Source: Alcaligenaceae bacterium CGII-47 (lineage in GTDB: Bacteria; Pseudomonadota; Gammaproteobacteria; Burkholderiales; Burkholderiaceae_B). From it: 64,000 bases of DNA. Both the position numbers and the translations under genes were made by a program. Under the pieces are notes generated by a model. It did not search any database, had not been told where the DNA came from, and was given only the letters and a program-made list of their open reading frames with translations. Numbering within the stretch: position 1 is the stretch's first letter; each line of letters begins with the position of its first letter. The stretch spans positions 427,099 through 491,098 of the forward strand of contig JAHTBO010000003.1 of NCBI GenBank assembly GCA_019166125.1, given 5' to 3'. Positions 8,306 through 18,196 of this stretch are shown here, one piece after another.

Positions 8306-9634
8306 TCAGCGCGCCCGCGTATGTACCTGCTGGCCCGCCGCATAAGTCGCGGCCACCGCCCGATCATCTCCCAGCATTGCCAGAGCAAACAGCAGCTCCT
8401 CGAGCGATTCGGAATGGGATGTCCGGCGTGCCAGCAGCGGCGTGGCACTGGGGTCCAACACCACAAAATCCGCCTCTGCACCAATTGCCAAGGTGCCAAT
8501 CTGGCCCGAGAGATTTAGATCACGCGCCGCACCTTGCGTCGCCAACCAGAACATACGCCGTGCCGTCAGGTAATAGCCCGAGAGCCGGGCAACCTTGTGG
8601 GCCTCATTCATCGTATGAAACATGGAAAACGACGACCCGCCACCTACGTCTGTAGCCAGGGCCACCGCCGTGTCTGATTTTTCAGCCGCGGCAAAATCGA
8701 ACAGACCGCTACCCAAAAACAGATTCGAGGTTGGACAGTGCGCCGCCACCGCGCCTGTATCGTGCATACGCTGCCAATCCGTATCATCCAACCAGACACA
8801 ATGTCCGTATACCGCACGCGGGCGCAATAGCCCATATTGATCATAAATATCCAGGTAGCTGCGCGCATCCGGAAACAATGCCGCAGCCCATTTCACCTCA
8901 TCCTCATTCTCGGCGACGTGGCTCTGGATGAACACGTCCTGATACTGCCGGGCCAATTCCCCACAGCGCCCGAGTTGCTCTGGGGTGGAGGTCGGCGCGA
9001 ACCGCGGCGTAAGCGCATACATCTGCCGCCCCGTGCCGTGCCAGCGTTGTAGCAGCGCCTCGCTCTCGCGCGCACCGGACTCGGCCGTATCACGCAAAAA
9101 CGCCGGGCAGTTGCGATCCATCATGACCTTGCCCGCGATCATGCGCAGATTACGCGCATGGCTCTGGGCAAAGAACGCCTCAACCGACTCGGGATGTACG
9201 GTGCAATACACTAGGGCCGTGGTGGTCCCGCAACGCAATAGCTCATCCAGGAAAAAATGTGCGACCTCTGCGGCGTATTCTGGATTTTCAAAACGACGTT
9301 CAGTCGGGAAGGTGTATTTTTCCAGCCATGGCAACAGGCCAGGCGCAGGTGAGGCAATGATATCGGTCTGCGGATAATGGATATGAGCGTCGATAAAGCC
9401 AGGCACGATTAGCTTACCGCGCCAGTCCACAATCGGTACAGTAGGCGCCAAGGTCGCCACCAAACGTGCATAGTCACCCACCTGCTCGATGTGGCCACCG
9501 CGTACCACCAGCAGACCATCCTCGACCCATTCGACCGCCTCATCCTCGGCCTGTCTGTCATCGCGAAAATACAATAGATGCGCACGATAGGCGCGCACCG
9601 AGTCGGCCGTATGGCCATGTCCAGGCGTGGTCAT
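8306..9634 (-). CDS. guaD: guanine deaminase
   Basis: The 442-residue amidohydrolase carries the guanine-deaminase metal motif HIHYPQTD (about residues 86-93) followed by LLPWLEKYTFPTE, a signature that separates GuaD from other amidohydrolases. Further metal and catalytic elements are QSHVAENEDE (about 238), VYGHCVWLDD and ATDVGGGSSFSM near 330. It converts guanine to xanthine and ammonia, handing substrate to xanthine dehydrogenase encoded immediately upstream. The gene follows xdhC after 24 bp and precedes amn after 18 bp, all on one strand, so the five genes are probably cotranscribed. Confidence 0.95.
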   Translation of the reverse strand: MTTPGHGHTADSVRAYRAHLLYFRDDRQAEDEAVEWVEDGLLVVRGGHIEQVGDYARLVATLAPTVPIVDWRGKLIVPGFIDAHIHYPQTDIIASPAPGLLPWLEKYTFPTERRFENPEYAAEVAHFFLDELLRCGTTTALVYCTVHPESVEAFFAQSHARNLRMIAGKVMMDRNCPAFLRDTAESGARESEALLQRWHGTGRQMYALTPRFAPTSTPEQLGRCGELARQYQDVFIQSHVAENEDEVKWAAALFPDARSYLDIYDQYGLLRPRAVYGHCVWLDDTDWQRMHDTGAVAAHCPTSNLFLGSGLFDFAAAEKSDTAVALATDVGGGSSFSMFHTMNEAHKVARLSGYYLTARRMFWLATQGAARDLNLSGQIGTLAIGAEADFVVLDPSATPLLARRTSHSESLEELLFALAMLGDDRAVAATYAAGQQVHTRAR

Positions 9635-9658
9635 AGGGAGTCATTCCGAAAAAAGGTT

Positions 9659-10678
9659 TCAGACAAGGGCGTGGGCACACTGCATAGGGGTGAGACGGGT
9701 CGCGCCATCAACACGCGCCCGCAACAGTTGGGCGGCCACTGCGACCGCGATGACAGCCGGCTGCTTACCGATGATACCCGGCTCGCCGATGGGGCAGACA
9801 ATCTGGCGATAACGTTCCTCAGGGATCCCGCGCGCACGGAACCGGTGTTCAAATTTTTGACGTTTGCTCATTGATCCGATCAGCCCAAGATACGCCACAT
9901 CATCGCGACGCAGCAGATATTCACACAGGCGCTGATCCAGCGCATGATCATGCGTCATAATCAGAAAGAAACTCTCGGGGGGCGCCTGATCGATGATCGC
10001 CTCAGGGGTATCCGTGGCTTCTATGGTTATATTGTCCGGTAACGCCGTTGGAAACATCTCCTCGCGCTCATCCACCCAAGTGACCCGACAAGGCAGTGTC
10101 CCAAGAATATGCACCAACGCCTTACCCACATGGCCGGCACCAAAAATGACGATATTCTGGGTGGCGGGCGCAATCCGCTCGGCGTAGAACATGACACCCT
10201 GCTCGTCTTTGGCTAGCAATTTATTGGGGACCGAATCATCCGCACCCAAGTCCGGCGCCTGCGCAAGCTGCACCTGAGCAGCCCCCCCTTGGGACGTCAG
10301 ACTGACTCGACGCACCACGGCCTGACCAAGCAACAAACGATCACGCAAAGACATCAGCCAGACACGATCCGACTCGTTCAGACGCTCGAACAGCAGATGC
10401 ACCATGCCACCGCAGCACTGGCCCAATGAGGGTCCCAACGGCAGGCGTTCGATCCAGCGGTCAGGCACATGGGCGGCGTACAGACGTTTGCGGGCAATGT
10501 CCACAGCCATCCACTCCAACTGGCCGCCACCTATGGTGAGCCACTGCCGTTTATCCGAGACAAGCAGCTTGGCCCCTGCTTCGCGAGGCGTTGAGCCCTG
10601 TGCCCAGCCCACGCTCACCAATGCCAGGGCCTGGCCCCGGTCAAGGCTCCAGAGCGCCTGATCGATCCAGTCATGCAT
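9659..10678 (-). CDS. xdhC: xanthine dehydrogenase accessory protein XdhC
   Basis: This 339-residue protein is the XdhC chaperone that binds molybdenum cofactor, promotes its sulfuration and inserts it into XdhB. The N-terminal part shows GQCCGGMVHLLFE near residue 85, the cysteine-rich element of the family, and the C-terminal part has a Rossmann motif IFGAGHVGKALVHIL near 175 and GLIGSMSKRQKFEHR. Its start codon overlaps the xdhB stop codon by one base (TAATG), which suggests translational coupling. The order xdhA-xdhB-xdhC is typical of proteobacteria. Confidence 0.95.
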   Translation of the reverse strand: MHDWIDQALWSLDRGQALALVSVGWAQGSTPREAGAKLLVSDKRQWLTIGGGQLEWMAVDIARKRLYAAHVPDRWIERLPLGPSLGQCCGGMVHLLFERLNESDRVWLMSLRDRLLLGQAVVRRVSLTSQGGAAQVQLAQAPDLGADDSVPNKLLAKDEQGVMFYAERIAPATQNIVIFGAGHVGKALVHILGTLPCRVTWVDEREEMFPTALPDNITIEATDTPEAIIDQAPPESFFLIMTHDHALDQRLCEYLLRRDDVAYLGLIGSMSKRQKFEHRFRARGIPEERYRQIVCPIGEPGIIGKQPAVIAVAVAAQLLRARVDGATRLTPMQCAHALV

Positions 10679-13056
10679 TACTGCACGCTGCGCTCGCGCA
10701 GCGCCTCAACAGCAAACAGGATCGCCTCGGGCGTAGCCGGGGCATTGAGCACGGGTTCACCACGCCCGTCTCCGACACTATTTGCAATTGCATCGCGTAT
10801 TGCATTGAAGACACTAAACCCCAGCAATAACGGCGGTTCACCGACGGCTTTGGAGCGATGAACCGTGTCCTTGGGATTACTGTGCTTGAACAACTTCACT
10901 CGGAAATCATTTGGACAATCGCTGATCGCCGGGATTTTGTAGGTCGAGGGCGCATGCGTCATCAGGCGCCCATCCTTGTTCCACCACAGCTCCTCGGTGG
11001 TCAACCAACCCATACCCTGGATAAAGCCACCCTCGACCTGGCCCAGGTCAATCGCCGGATTGATCGATGCCCCCACATCATGCAACAGATCGGCACGCAA
11101 GAGCTTCCATTCACCCGTCAGCGTATCGATCACGACCTCGGACACTGCCGCACCGTAGGCAAAGTAAAAGAACGGATGACCATGCATCGTGGCCTTGTCC
11201 CAGGTGATCCCCGGCGTGGCGTAAAACCCGTCTGACCAAAGCTGGACACGGGCCCAATACGCCTCCTCGACCAGTTGAGCAAAGGGGATCGTGCGACCAT
11301 TCACATTCACCTGTCGATAAGCAAAGACCACCGATTCTGGCGTCCCGCCATACGTCTGCGCAGCAAAATTGGCTAGACGCGTACGCAACTTCAGCGCTGC
11401 GTCCTCGGCCGCCTTGCCATTCAGGTCAGTGCCGGTGGATGCCGCCGTCGCCGAGGTGTTGGCAACCTTACTGGTATCCGTCGCGGTGACCCGCACACAG
11501 TCCAGATCCAGGCCCAATACATTCGCAGCGACCTGAGCAACCTTGGTGTTCAGGCCCTGACCCATTTCGGTGCCACCGTGATTGACAAGGACCGAGCCAT
11601 CGCGATAGATATGCACCAGCGCGCCTGCCTGATTGAAGGCCGCCACATTAAAGGAAATACCGAACTTGACCGGTGTAAGCGCCAAGCCCTTTTTGAGGAT
11701 GGGGCTGGTGGCGTTAAACACGCGCACCGCCTTGCGACGTGCGCGATAGTCGCTACTGGCCTCGAGCTCATCAACTAATGGCGTGAGCAGATTATGTTCG
11801 ACCACCTGCCCATAAGGCGTCACATTACGCGATTCAACACCATAGAAATTCAAGCGGCGTACATCAAGCGGATCCTTACCAAGTTGACGGCTGATGCGAT
11901 CAATGATGACCTCGATCATGAGTGCACCCTGCGGGCCACCAAAGCCGCGGAACGCGGTGTTGGACTGTTTGTTGGTCTTAGCGCACATCGCCACCAGCTC
12001 GACATCGGGCACGTAATACGCATTATCAAAGTGGCAAATGGCGCGACTGGCAACCGCCTCGGTCAGATCGGCGGAAAACCCCGAGTCCAGTGTCATATGC
12101 AACTGGACACCCAGAATGCGTCCTTCATCATCAAAGCCCACGTCGTAGTCGTAAAAGAACCCATGACGCTTGCCTGTGATCATAAAGTCATCATCACGAT
12201 CCACGCGCAGCTTGATCGGCCGCTGTAATCGATGCGCGCACATCGAAGCCAGACAAGCAAACAAGGCCGATTGGGATTCCTTGCCGCCAAACCCCCCGCC
12301 CATGCGTCGACACTCGATCAGCACCTGATGGGCATGCCAGCCCAGGGTATGGGCAACGACCGCCTGCATCTCGGTAGGGTGTTGCGTCGAGCACCAGACC
12401 AACATCCCCTTGCCTTCCTTGGGTATCGCATACGAGATCTGCCCTTCGAGGTAGAACTGTTCCTGTCCATTGCACTCAAAGGTATCCTTGATCCGATGGG
12501 GTGCCGTCGCCAAGGCGCCCTCTGGGTCTCCGTTGTGTAGCCGTAAATCCGGCAACACTCTGGATTCTGCGGCGCGGGCTTGCTGCGGTGTGTGAATCGC
12601 GGGCAGATCCTCGTACTCGAGCTGACCCAGGCGTGCAGCACGACGTGCATGATCGACAGACTCGGCCACCACAATAAAGACCGGTTGGCCAAGGTACTGC
12701 ACCAAGCCATCTGCCAGCAAAGGGTCATCATGCAGGACGGGGCCGCAGTTATTCTCACCGGGAATGTCCTGTGCGGTATAGACGGCAATCACGCCGGGGG
12801 CGCTACGCACTGCCTCCAGATCCATCGTCAAAATTCGCGCATGCGATCTTTGGGATAAGCCTAATGCCGCGTAGAGCGTCCCGCGTAACTCAGGGATGTC
12901 GTCGGTATACGTCGCCTCGCCGCTGACATGCAAAATGGCCGACTCATGAGGGCTGGATGCACCCGCAGCAGACTCACCGGCCACAGGGCGCGGGATCCGA
13001 TCATTGCTCACCGCCAGACGATCCAGCTCGTCAGGCACCGCTACTCGCATATTCAT
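10678..13056 (-). CDS. xdhB: xanthine dehydrogenase molybdenum-binding subunit
   Basis: The 792-residue large subunit carries the molybdopterin domains of xanthine dehydrogenase. Visible landmarks are the N-terminal GEATYTDDIPE hammerhead domain, the glycine-rich GGGFGGKESQS segment near residue 260 that contacts the cofactor, TAFRGFGGPQG near 375, AASTGTDLNGKA near 535, and KAVGEPPLLLG near 745, whose glutamate is the proton-abstracting residue of the active site. It oxidises hypoxanthine and xanthine to urate. It is encoded 10 bp after xdhA and overlaps xdhC by one base. It pairs with XdhA as a heterotetramer in the cytoplasm. Confidence 0.96.
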   Translation of the reverse strand: MNMRVAVPDELDRLAVSNDRIPRPVAGESAAGASSPHESAILHVSGEATYTDDIPELRGTLYAALGLSQRSHARILTMDLEAVRSAPGVIAVYTAQDIPGENNCGPVLHDDPLLADGLVQYLGQPVFIVVAESVDHARRAARLGQLEYEDLPAIHTPQQARAAESRVLPDLRLHNGDPEGALATAPHRIKDTFECNGQEQFYLEGQISYAIPKEGKGMLVWCSTQHPTEMQAVVAHTLGWHAHQVLIECRRMGGGFGGKESQSALFACLASMCAHRLQRPIKLRVDRDDDFMITGKRHGFFYDYDVGFDDEGRILGVQLHMTLDSGFSADLTEAVASRAICHFDNAYYVPDVELVAMCAKTNKQSNTAFRGFGGPQGALMIEVIIDRISRQLGKDPLDVRRLNFYGVESRNVTPYGQVVEHNLLTPLVDELEASSDYRARRKAVRVFNATSPILKKGLALTPVKFGISFNVAAFNQAGALVHIYRDGSVLVNHGGTEMGQGLNTKVAQVAANVLGLDLDCVRVTATDTSKVANTSATAASTGTDLNGKAAEDAALKLRTRLANFAAQTYGGTPESVVFAYRQVNVNGRTIPFAQLVEEAYWARVQLWSDGFYATPGITWDKATMHGHPFFYFAYGAAVSEVVIDTLTGEWKLLRADLLHDVGASINPAIDLGQVEGGFIQGMGWLTTEELWWNKDGRLMTHAPSTYKIPAISDCPNDFRVKLFKHSNPKDTVHRSKAVGEPPLLLGFSVFNAIRDAIANSVGDGRGEPVLNAPATPEAILFAVEALRERSVQ

Positions 13057-13066
13057 CTCAGCCTCC

Positions 13067-14554
13067 TTAGGCGATATCCGCTAACACAGCGGTGCTCACC
13101 TGACGCGTCGTGAGGGGCGTCCCAGGCGCGGTTTCCAGATAAAAACGATACAAAACATTCTGTGCAGCCTTCATCCGATAAGCATCACTCGCACGCATAT
13201 CGGTCAAGGGCTTGAAGTCAGCCGTGAGTGCCTGCATCGCTAGCCGGACATGTTGCTCGTCCCAGGCTTGGCCCAGCACCGTCTGTTCTGCAGCAGGTGC
13301 GCGGCAAGGCGTCGCAGCGACACCACCGAAACTGAACCGTGCGCGCCGGACCACCCCTTCCGGATCCAATGATACGGCGAAGGCGGCACAAACCGCCGAG
13401 ATATCCTGATCAAAACGTTTAGAGATCTTGTAGGTACGAAACTGCTGATCTGCGAGCGCCAGCGGTACACGCATACCCTGCACGAACTCGCCCGCCTCGA
13501 GTGCGCTCTTTTGGTAGGCCAGGTAAAAGTCCTCCAAAGGCATTTCGCGCACGCGCTCACCGCGACGCAAAACAATACGCGTGCCCAGGGCAATCAAGGC
13601 TGGCATCGAATCACCAATCGGCGAGCCATTGGCCACGTTGCCACCCAGCGTCCCGGCATTGCGAATCGGAAAGGAGGCAAAGCGTTGGCGCAGCTCGGCG
13701 AACTCAGGATAATGCGTCACCAATGCATCGTACGCATCGTTTAGCGAAGCCCCAGCGCCAATGTTCAAATAGCCATCGGCCTGCTGCTCAATTTCACGCA
13801 GTGCCTCTACCTGACCGATATAAATCAGATGTGGCAGGTCGCGGAATTGCTTTGTTACCCACAGACCAACGTCCGTACTGCCTGCAAGCAATCGCGCCTG
13901 CGGATACTGCATACGTAACTCGGCGAGCTGCGCAACGGTGCGTGGTGCATGAAACACATGCCCCGCCACCTCATAAGTAAATATATTGTCTCTACTTAAT
14001 GTGCCCAAGATCTTGGTTAATGCTGCACGATCAAAGGGCACATGTGGATAGCTCAGCATTTCCCCCGCAGCACGAATAATCGGTTGATAACCGGTGCAAC
14101 GACACAGATTGCCCGAGAGCGCATCATTGATCTCGGTGCGCGACGGCGCCCGAGCACCAGGTTCATGCTCTAAATACATTCCCCACATCGACATCACAAA
14201 GCCCGGCGTGCAGAATCCGCATTGCGAGCCGTGACAGTCCACCATCGCCTGCTGGACCGGGTGCAAGCTACCATCAGGCTGGCGCAAATCTTCTACGGTG
14301 AGCAAGGCCTTGCCATCGAGTGTTGGCAGGAACTGGATACAAGAATTGACTGCGCGTATTGCCACACCACCATGGCCATCGGGCTCGGCAACCAACACGG
14401 TACAGGCACCACAGTCGCCCTCGGCACAGCCTTCCTTGGTGCCGGTGCGCCCCAGATCCTCGCGCAAATACTGCAAGACAGTACGCGTTGTGGGCTGATC
14501 CGTGACCTCATGCACACGGCCACGATAATAGAAACGAATCGACTGGGTCTCCAT
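13067..14554 (-). CDS. xdhA: xanthine dehydrogenase FAD/iron-sulfur subunit
   Basis: The 495-residue small subunit has two [2Fe-2S] domains at its N terminus: CAEGDCGACTVLV near residue 43 for the plant-type cluster, and CGFCTPG with GNLCRCTGYQP near 112-155 for the helical cluster. A FAD-binding domain follows (LAGSTDVGLWVTKQ near 220, NAGTLGGNVANGSPIGD near 300). It transfers electrons from the molybdenum site to NAD+. It is the first gene of the leftward purine operon and faces a LysR regulator across a 129-bp gap; no clear LysR box was identified there, although an 8-bp palindrome ATGCGCAT lies near 14609-14616. Confidence 0.96.
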   Translation of the reverse strand: METQSIRFYYRGRVHEVTDQPTTRTVLQYLREDLGRTGTKEGCAEGDCGACTVLVAEPDGHGGVAIRAVNSCIQFLPTLDGKALLTVEDLRQPDGSLHPVQQAMVDCHGSQCGFCTPGFVMSMWGMYLEHEPGARAPSRTEINDALSGNLCRCTGYQPIIRAAGEMLSYPHVPFDRAALTKILGTLSRDNIFTYEVAGHVFHAPRTVAQLAELRMQYPQARLLAGSTDVGLWVTKQFRDLPHLIYIGQVEALREIEQQADGYLNIGAGASLNDAYDALVTHYPEFAELRQRFASFPIRNAGTLGGNVANGSPIGDSMPALIALGTRIVLRRGERVREMPLEDFYLAYQKSALEAGEFVQGMRVPLALADQQFRTYKISKRFDQDISAVCAAFAVSLDPEGVVRRARFSFGGVAATPCRAPAAEQTVLGQAWDEQHVRLAMQALTADFKPLTDMRASDAYRMKAAQNVLYRFYLETAPGTPLTTRQVSTAVLADIA

Positions 14555-14683
14555 GCTTGCACCATTCTCATTCTAAAAATAGATATCCCAAGATAGCACC
14601 AAGGGTCTAATGCGCATATTCCTAATACATGATGAAGACTATCAGTGCAACGCTCAAGGGTACTAGACGGCGCAGCCACCGCC

Positions 14684-15640
14684 ATGAATAATAGGTCAAT
14701 GCAAAGACATCGTGAACCCCTGGACACCTACCTGCTGCGCATCCTGCAGATCCTGCTCACCGAGCAAAGCGTATCGCGGGCGGCGATTAAGCTCGGCCTC
14801 TCGCAGCCTGCACTGAGCAATTCATTACGGCGCCTCCGAGAAGTCACAGGCGACCCAATCCTCGTGCGCAGCAAGGCTGGCATGGTGCCTACCGAGCGTG
14901 GCCTTGAACTACTCGCCCATGCAAACGAGGCCTTGCTCGCCATCGATCGGATCACCCAAGTGCCTGGTAAATTCGAGCCTGGCTCGACGACTCGTGAGTT
15001 TCACGTCGGCGCCCCGGACTATCTGGACGCGATGTTCTTGCCCAATATCGCCGAAATCCTGCGCCGCGAGGCACCCCTAGCCAAGCTCATCGTACACCCG
15101 ATCAATTCGGATTTCGACTATGTCGGTGCGCTGGAACATGGGGGGCTGGACGTGGTGATCGGCAACTGGCTTGAGCCTCCGCTGCAGTTGCACACGTCCA
15201 GGCTGTTTGACGACGAGGTCGTATGCATGCTGGGCAGCCAGCACCCCTTGGCCTCACGGGGTATTTCCCTCAAGCACTACCTAGAGATGCCACATTTGGC
15301 ACCCTTTCCCTACGTATCGGCCCGCCAAAGCTTTATAGACGGATGTCTGGCCGAACAAGGCTTGCGACGCAATATCCAGATGACTATCCCGTACTTCGGA
15401 CAAGTAGCAGGTATGTTGCTACGCACAGACTTGGTCTTTACCACCGGCAGGCAGTTTGCACAGCACTATGCGCGCTACTTGCCCATCACGATCCTGCCCT
15501 CCCCGGTCACCTTTCCACCGATGCGCTTTTATCTGCTCTGGCACAAACGGTGCCAGGGTTCTCCGGAAGTCATCTGGCTTAGAAAATGTATTACCAAAGT
15601 AGCTACTATGCTTGAGGCAAGCCTCACGGAATACCGTTGA
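14684..15640 (+). CDS. LysR-type transcriptional regulator, divergent from xdhA
   Basis: The protein (318 residues from this ATG) is a LysR regulator: winged helix-turn-helix at about 20-75 (SRAAIKLGLSQPALSNSLRRL), linker, and a substrate-binding-like effector domain. Its DTYLLRILQILL opening and its C-terminal PPMRFYLLWHKR place it in the NodD/PcpR/LeuO-like subgroup, together with the convergent gene at 15709-16686. Divergence from xdhA makes it the likely regulator of the xanthine dehydrogenase operon. A GTG at 14645 and an ATG at 14699 are alternative starts; none has a strong ribosome binding site. A weak stem ATCAGG-CAGG-CCTGAT at 15658-15673 follows the gene. Confidence 0.88.
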   Translation: MNNRSMQRHREPLDTYLLRILQILLTEQSVSRAAIKLGLSQPALSNSLRRLREVTGDPILVRSKAGMVPTERGLELLAHANEALLAIDRITQVPGKFEPGSTTREFHVGAPDYLDAMFLPNIAEILRREAPLAKLIVHPINSDFDYVGALEHGGLDVVIGNWLEPPLQLHTSRLFDDEVVCMLGSQHPLASRGISLKHYLEMPHLAPFPYVSARQSFIDGCLAEQGLRRNIQMTIPYFGQVAGMLLRTDLVFTTGRQFAQHYARYLPITILPSPVTFPPMRFYLLWHKRCQGSPEVIWLRKCITKVATMLEASLTEYR

Positions 15641-15708
15641 TCGACAGGCGGCACGACATCAGGCAGGCCTGATAATGCACATCATCCACACTAAAAGTTT
15701 CGGACGCT

Positions 15709-16686
15709 TTAGTTCCTTAGAATAATCCCGTGCTCGGGCGTTTCCGGCATTTTGTTGCCAGGATGGATAGCGCGCCCACAATCGCTCAAGAGATGGCGCA
15801 GCCATGAATGCGAGGACACACGATGGTTACGAGCATGCCAGAGCTGATAGAAGCGCATCGGCGAAAAATCAATCGGCGACTCGATGATGCGCAGCGCCAG
15901 CAAATCGGCGTAGTACTGTGCAAAGTGCCGCGCCGTCGTAAAGACCAGATCCGTGCCGGGCAGCAGATAGGGTGCCAGCATGAAGGACTGCACCTCGACA
16001 CACTCCTCGCGCCTGATGCGCAGCGAAGTCAGCACGGTATCAATCATGCCACGCTGGCTGATCGAATAAGGCGCCGGCACCACATGAACCGCTTTGCAAA
16101 AATCATCCCGACTCATCCCGCGCTCAGCCAGCGGGTGGCCTGCCCAGACCAGGCAGACGATCTCATCCTCCAGCAAGACCGACAGGTGCATGCGATCGGG
16201 CGGCTCAGGCCAATTACCGATCACGACATCAAGCTCCCCTTCAGCCAAGGAGTGCTCAAAATCGAAATCCGGCCCCAGAGCATGCAGGGCCAGGCGAGCA
16301 TTGGGCGCTTCGCGCCGAAAGCGGCTCACCACGCTCGCAGCAAATGCGGGCGCAAGGTAATCCGGCGAGCCGATCCTGAATACCTGGCGACTCTCATGGG
16401 GGCAAAAAGCCACATCCGTCGCCAGCATGCTATCGATCTCACCCAACGCGGTCTTGGCGTGTTCCAGAATGACCAAGGCGCGACCCGTGGGCACCATGCC
16501 GCCTTTTTCACGTACCAGCAGGGGGTCATTAAAAATCGCCCGCAAATTCTTGAGTGCCACACTTATCGCAGGCTGAGACTGGTTGAGCTTGAGTGCCGTG
16601 CGCGACACGCTGCGCTCGGCCATCAAAATACAAAACACCTTCAGCAAATAGGTGTCCAAGGCGTCACGGCTCCGCCTGGTCGACAT
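15709..16686 (-). CDS. LysR-type transcriptional regulator, divergent from uraD
   Basis: The 325-residue LysR protein has its DNA-binding domain at about 10-70 (SRTALKLNQSQPAISVALKNL) and an effector domain behind it. It shares subgroup features with the neighbouring regulator, such as DALDTYLLK at the start and FSPMRFYQLWHAR near the end, and so is probably its paralogue. AGAGGAG five bases before the ATG at 16686 fixes the start; the frame is open further upstream to 16761 but without support. It diverges from uraD-allA across 129 bp, which makes it the likely regulator of that pair. Confidence 0.88.
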   Translation of the reverse strand: MSTRRSRDALDTYLLKVFCILMAERSVSRTALKLNQSQPAISVALKNLRAIFNDPLLVREKGGMVPTGRALVILEHAKTALGEIDSMLATDVAFCPHESRQVFRIGSPDYLAPAFAASVVSRFRREAPNARLALHALGPDFDFEHSLAEGELDVVIGNWPEPPDRMHLSVLLEDEIVCLVWAGHPLAERGMSRDDFCKAVHVVPAPYSISQRGMIDTVLTSLRIRREECVEVQSFMLAPYLLPGTDLVFTTARHFAQYYADLLALRIIESPIDFSPMRFYQLWHARNHRVSSHSWLRHLLSDCGRAIHPGNKMPETPEHGIILRN

Positions 16687-16815
16687 ATGCACTCCTCTAC
16701 CCAAATCAGCCATACAAGCCCTGCGCCCACAGCCTTTGAAATGTCGCACAGCATATACCACTTATACCGCGCTGATTCTTCATTAAGCCCTGACCAACCC
16801 GTACACTAATACGCG

Positions 16816-17358
16816 ATGGAACCGATCATCATGACGCAAACGACTATTCCGACCATGACCTTAGACGAACTATCCGCGCTACCGCAAGCAGAATTCACAG
16901 CGGCACTCGACGGGATCTTTGAACATTCAGCGTGGATCCCTGAACGAGCCTGGGCAGCACGCCCCTTTGCCAACATCGATATGCTGCATCGCGCCATGAC
17001 GCAGGTGATGCGGCAAGCCGATCCGGCCGAGCAGCTCGCCTTGATCAAAGCCCACCCCGAGCTGGCAGGTCGTGAGGCCGCTGCGGGCACCCTTACCGAT
17101 GCCTCGAGCAGCGAACAGCGCGGCGCGGGTCTGGATCAATGCACCCCCCAAGAGCTCGCCCGCCTGCGCAACCTGAATGCCGCCTACTATCGGCGTTTTG
17201 GCTTTCCATTTGTGATCGCCGTAAAAGGCCGCAGCCGCCACCAGATCATGGATATCATCGACGAACGCCTGCGGCATGATCACGACACCGAATTCGCGAC
17301 CTGTCTGGATCAAATCATCCAGATCGCACGTTTTCGCCTGGAGGCCCAATTCAAATGA
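16816..17358 (+). CDS. uraD: 2-oxo-4-hydroxy-4-carboxy-5-ureidoimidazoline decarboxylase
   Basis: The 180-residue, mostly helical protein is an OHCU decarboxylase. It carries the family hallmark [11 protein letters not shown] near residue 75, whose His and Glu are catalytic, then [11 protein letters not shown] and [12 protein letters not shown] near 130. It converts OHCU, made from urate by urate oxidase and HIU hydrolase, into S-allantoin. A second in-frame ATG at 16831 (MTQTT) is an equally likely start because neither has a strong ribosome binding site. Its stop codon overlaps the allA start (ATGA), so the two are translationally coupled. Confidence 0.94.
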   Translation: MEPIIMTQTTIPTMTLDELSALPQAEFTAALDGIFEHSAWIPERAWAARPFANIDMLHRAMTQVMRQADPAEQLALIKAHPELAGREAAAGTLTDASSSEQRGAGLDQCTPQELARLRNLNAAYYRRFGFPFVIAVKGRSRHQIMDIIDERLRHDHDTEFATCLDQIIQIARFRLEAQFK

Positions 17359-17852
17359 TCACATTGACAATCGAGCCACTCACCCGCGAAGCCTTCGCGC
17401 CATTCGGCGAGGTGATTGAGGTAAGTGATAAGGCCAGACATTTCACGATTAACGAGGGCAACACCGAGCGTTACCACGACCTGGCGAATATTGACCCCGG
17501 TGATGATGGTCGCGCCATTGTGTCGATCTTTCGTGGTTTGGCACGCACGCTGCCGTTTACCGTCACCATGATGGAACGCCACCCCAAGGCAAGCCAGGCA
17601 TTCGTGCCGCTGTCCGGGCGCCCCTATCTGGTGGTCGTTGCGCTACCCGAGGCACGCCCGACACGGGCAGATCTACGCGTCTTTTTGTGCCAAGGCACAC
17701 AAGGCGTGAACTATGCGCGCGGCGTCTGGCACCATCCGCTCATCGCGCTGAATGCCACCTCGGATTTCCTCATCATTGACCGTGACGGGCCAGGGGACAA
17801 CTGTGACATCGTCCAGATGGACCTCCCAAGCGTCATCCCCAAATTGGATTAG
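17355..17852 (+). CDS. allA: ureidoglycolate lyase
   Basis: The 165-residue protein is a cupin-fold ureidoglycolate lyase, with the family landmarks [11 protein letters not shown] near residue 10, [14 protein letters not shown] near 73, [12 protein letters not shown] near 120 and [14 protein letters not shown] near 140. It splits ureidoglycolate into glyoxylate and urea. This joins purine breakdown to the gcl operon found about 16 kb further on. Its start overlaps the uraD stop by four bases. It ends 14 bp from the convergent NIPSNAP gene, with no obvious terminator between. Confidence 0.93.
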   Translation: MITLTIEPLTREAFAPFGEVIEVSDKARHFTINEGNTERYHDLANIDPGDDGRAIVSIFRGLARTLPFTVTMMERHPKASQAFVPLSGRPYLVVVALPEARPTRADLRVFLCQGTQGVNYARGVWHHPLIALNATSDFLIIDRDGPGDNCDIVQMDLPSVIPKLD

Positions 17853-17866
17853 TTCAGCGCACGCCC

Positions 17867-18163
17867 TCAGCTCATCCAGATTTCATCGTGGGTCTCGCCA
17901 GGCAAGGTCACCTCAGAGATCTCGCGCAGAAGCTTGCTGGACCCCTGGTCCACCATGATTTTCTGGCGGAACAGTTCCAAATCGCTCGCATTTTTGTGAC
18001 GAGAAACAAGAGCGACCTCGCCCACAGGCCCCCCGAAACGCACCCTCAGCTCTAATTGAATGCCGTGCTGTTGATAGAGATAATCGATGCGTCGGTGTAA
18101 TAAATCAAGCGCTTCGTCAAAATAACCATTGCGCATGCGCACACGGCGGATAAACGTAATCAT
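17867..18163 (-). CDS. NIPSNAP-family protein
   Basis: This 98-residue protein has the ferredoxin-like dimeric alpha/beta-barrel pattern of NIPSNAP proteins (FIRRVRMRNGYFDEALDLLHRR at the start, then a V-E-V-type strand and a C-terminal strand). No catalytic residue can be assigned. It is the last gene of the long leftward series, 33 bp after livF. Small proteins of this family often accompany transport and aromatic-acid genes, but their role is unknown. Confidence 0.7.
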   Translation of the reverse strand: MITFIRRVRMRNGYFDEALDLLHRRIDYLYQQHGIQLELRVRFGGPVGEVALVSRHKNASDLELFRQKIMVDQGSSKLLREISEVTLPGETHDEIWMS

Positions 18164-18196
18164 TGAGTCTCCTTATTGCTTGTGCTGATCAAGGGT

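Noticed and set aside
15658..15673. Bidirectional terminator between the two LysR genes
   Set aside because: The stem is only six bases and no T-run follows on either strand.
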